Below are positions 63,261 through 64,000 of a stretch of DNA of 64,000 nt, in pieces. Source of the DNA: a bacterium (lineage in GTDB: Bacteria > Verrucomicrobiota > Verrucomicrobiia > Chthoniobacterales > UBA6821); the NCBI GenBank assembly GCA_021849805.1, contig JAJZSL010000001.1, positions 255,280 to 319,279 on the forward strand. Reading direction: 5' to 3'. Under the pieces are notes generated by a model. It saw only the letters and a program-made list of their open reading frames with translations, made no database searches and was not told the DNA's origin. The translations under genes and the position numbers were made by a program. Position 1 is the stretch's first letter. Each line of letters begins with the position of its first letter.

Positions 63261-63412
63261 AAAGAGCTCACTAAAAAAACTCTCCACAAGCGATCACCGT
63301 TTTCCTTTTAAGAAAAGACCAAGGCTCGAAACGAGTTTCAGCGATAATGGAAGAGTCAAGAATAACAATCCTAAGAAAAAAGAGTAGCTTAATAGGATAC
63401 TACACTCTTCTG
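63244..63412 (+). repeat. possible decayed copy C of the ~164-bp inverted-repeat element
   Basis: The left 30 bases (GTATTGAATTGAAA, then CTCACTA) closely match copy A. Later CAAGGCTCGAAA, GATAATG and CCTAAGAAAAAAGAG follow in the same order as copies A and B, with an extra block of about 20 bp between. The right end is unclear. It overlaps the lpxB stop codon, as copy A overlaps the M48-like stop. Confidence 0.5.
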
Positions 63413-63447
63413 AAACTCCACTCGTGCTTACGCCAATTATGAATTAC

Positions 63448-64000
63448 TTAGTTTTTTGATTGTGGTGGATACAAATAAATAATTGTAGCAGCACCTACGC
63501 ACATCACACCGAAAGGAATACTGAATAATAGGGGAGTAGACATAAAAGCAGCAACAGCCATTGATCCAATATACAAACAAGCACCATATACAGGTACATA
63601 ACGAGCCTTTTCTTGCGAATTTCCTTCTGAAGAAGTTGCTGAGTCTTGATTTGAGGCTGTTGGGCTTGGGGAGGTCATCTGCTGGTTGTTTCGTTGCGCC
63701 ATCAGTTCTGAAGAAGGCCATTCCAAATACCCAAGCAGATGAGGATAGAAGAGAGACTGGCGATATTGAGAGTTATCCTTATAGGGGAGGCCGAAGAGCG
63801 ACTCAAAGGCTCCTTGACGCAGAGCTTCCTCTTGAGGAGTCCTAGGGGCTGCCTCCTCCCCATAGTGAGCGAGGAAATACTCATAACCAGGAGTCCCCTT
63901 CATCCTATCTCGCTCCATGATATTATTCTCAATGCGGTCATCTAATACCTTAGCTCCTGTAAGAACAAAGAGCTCTAAGGGGGTGAGGTTCTCCGCAGTA
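63448..64000 (-). CDS. unrecognised protein with C-terminal two-helix membrane hairpin, 5' end outside the window
   Basis: The frame is open to the right edge (184 codons seen before the stop), reading TAENLTPLELFVLTGAKVLD before an internal ATG at 63918; that ATG is therefore probably not the start. A hydrophilic region (about residues 1-130) contains a Ser/Thr/Gln-rich stretch (about 103-128), followed by two closely spaced hydrophobic helices (VYGACLYIGSMAVAAFM and FSIPFGVMCVGAATIIYL) with a short turn, and a PPQSKN tail. This bilobed hydrophobic pattern is like chlamydial inclusion membrane proteins, though such hairpins also occur elsewhere. No family recognised. Confidence 0.7.
   Translation of the reverse strand, partial: TAENLTPLELFVLTGAKVLDDRIENNIMERDRMKGTPGYEYFLAHYGEEAAPRTPQEEALRQGAFESLFGLPYKDNSQYRQSLFYPHLLGYLEWPSSELMAQRNNQQMTSPSPTASNQDSATSSEGNSQEKARYVPVYGACLYIGSMAVAAFMSTPLLFSIPFGVMCVGAATIIYLYPPQSKN

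Noticed and set aside
1..64000. CRISPR array, prophage or secretion-system cluster
   Set aside because: No regularly spaced repeats, phage structural genes or secretion apparatus genes were seen on either strand.

Overview
The window is a gene-dense, AT-rich stretch of a Gram-negative bacterial chromosome. Lipid A and LPS genes (lpxK, waaA, lpxI, lpxB), an OprB-type porin, sigma-54 and the order lpxI - Gfo/Idh oxidoreductase - lpxB point to the PVC superphylum, most likely Verrucomicrobiota. This placement is inferred from gene content, since there is no rRNA or marker phylogeny here. Four tRNA genes (Ser-CGA, Gln-UUG, Pro-UGG, Glu-CUC) are present. No CRISPR array, prophage or intact insertion sequence was seen.

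Layout. 1-9 kb: a cut-off PAP2 phosphatase, ResB-like cytochrome c biogenesis protein, MidA-like methyltransferase, DgkA, a collapsed RibD-type reductase, a flippase-like membrane protein, tRNA-Ser, a lone nuoA, lipA and a SulP transporter. 9-15 kb: an unrecognised membrane-associated protein, then dapF-dapA-dapB, folK, panB and a cation efflux gene. 15-24 kb: a TrhO rhodanese fused to an acid phosphatase, a TrmA-family RNA methyltransferase, a leucine-type dehydrogenase, the porin, rpoN, tRNA-Gln and a thioredoxin-like protein. 24-34 kb: GNAT-waaA-rsmD-AsmA-like, tRNA-Pro, acylphosphatase, a lone ABC ATPase, bioD, HdeD-like, thrB, lpxK and a degenerate M48 peptidase. 34-44 kb: DUF2071, NIF3, ychF, dgt, two exported proteins (peptidoglycan-binding; GH75-like lipoprotein), murJ, an MFS exporter and an orphan. 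44-53 kb: operon grx-queA-ribD-trpS, tRNA-Glu, aroD, nrdA and accD-folC. 53-64 kb: a large SopB/IpgD-like phosphatase, rdgB, the operon leuS-lpxI-Gfo/Idh-GNAT-lpxB, and a truncated two-helix membrane protein.

Most genes are housekeeping: cell envelope, lysine/DAP, riboflavin, folate, pantothenate, biotin, lipoate, tRNA charging and tRNA modification. Several features hint at a host-associated and eroding genome. The 830-aa protein carries a C-x5-R active site like those of bacterial phosphoinositide phosphatase effectors. Two unrecognised proteins have hydrophobic C-terminal domains resembling secreted membrane-inserted effectors. A reductase gene has lost its middle, and an M48 peptidase has lost its zinc-binding histidines.

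The most unusual structural feature is a repeat family of about 164 bp with terminal inverted repeats. It occurs two or three times, each time at or just after a stop codon and in the same orientation relative to that gene (trpS, the M48-like gene and, more weakly, lpxB).
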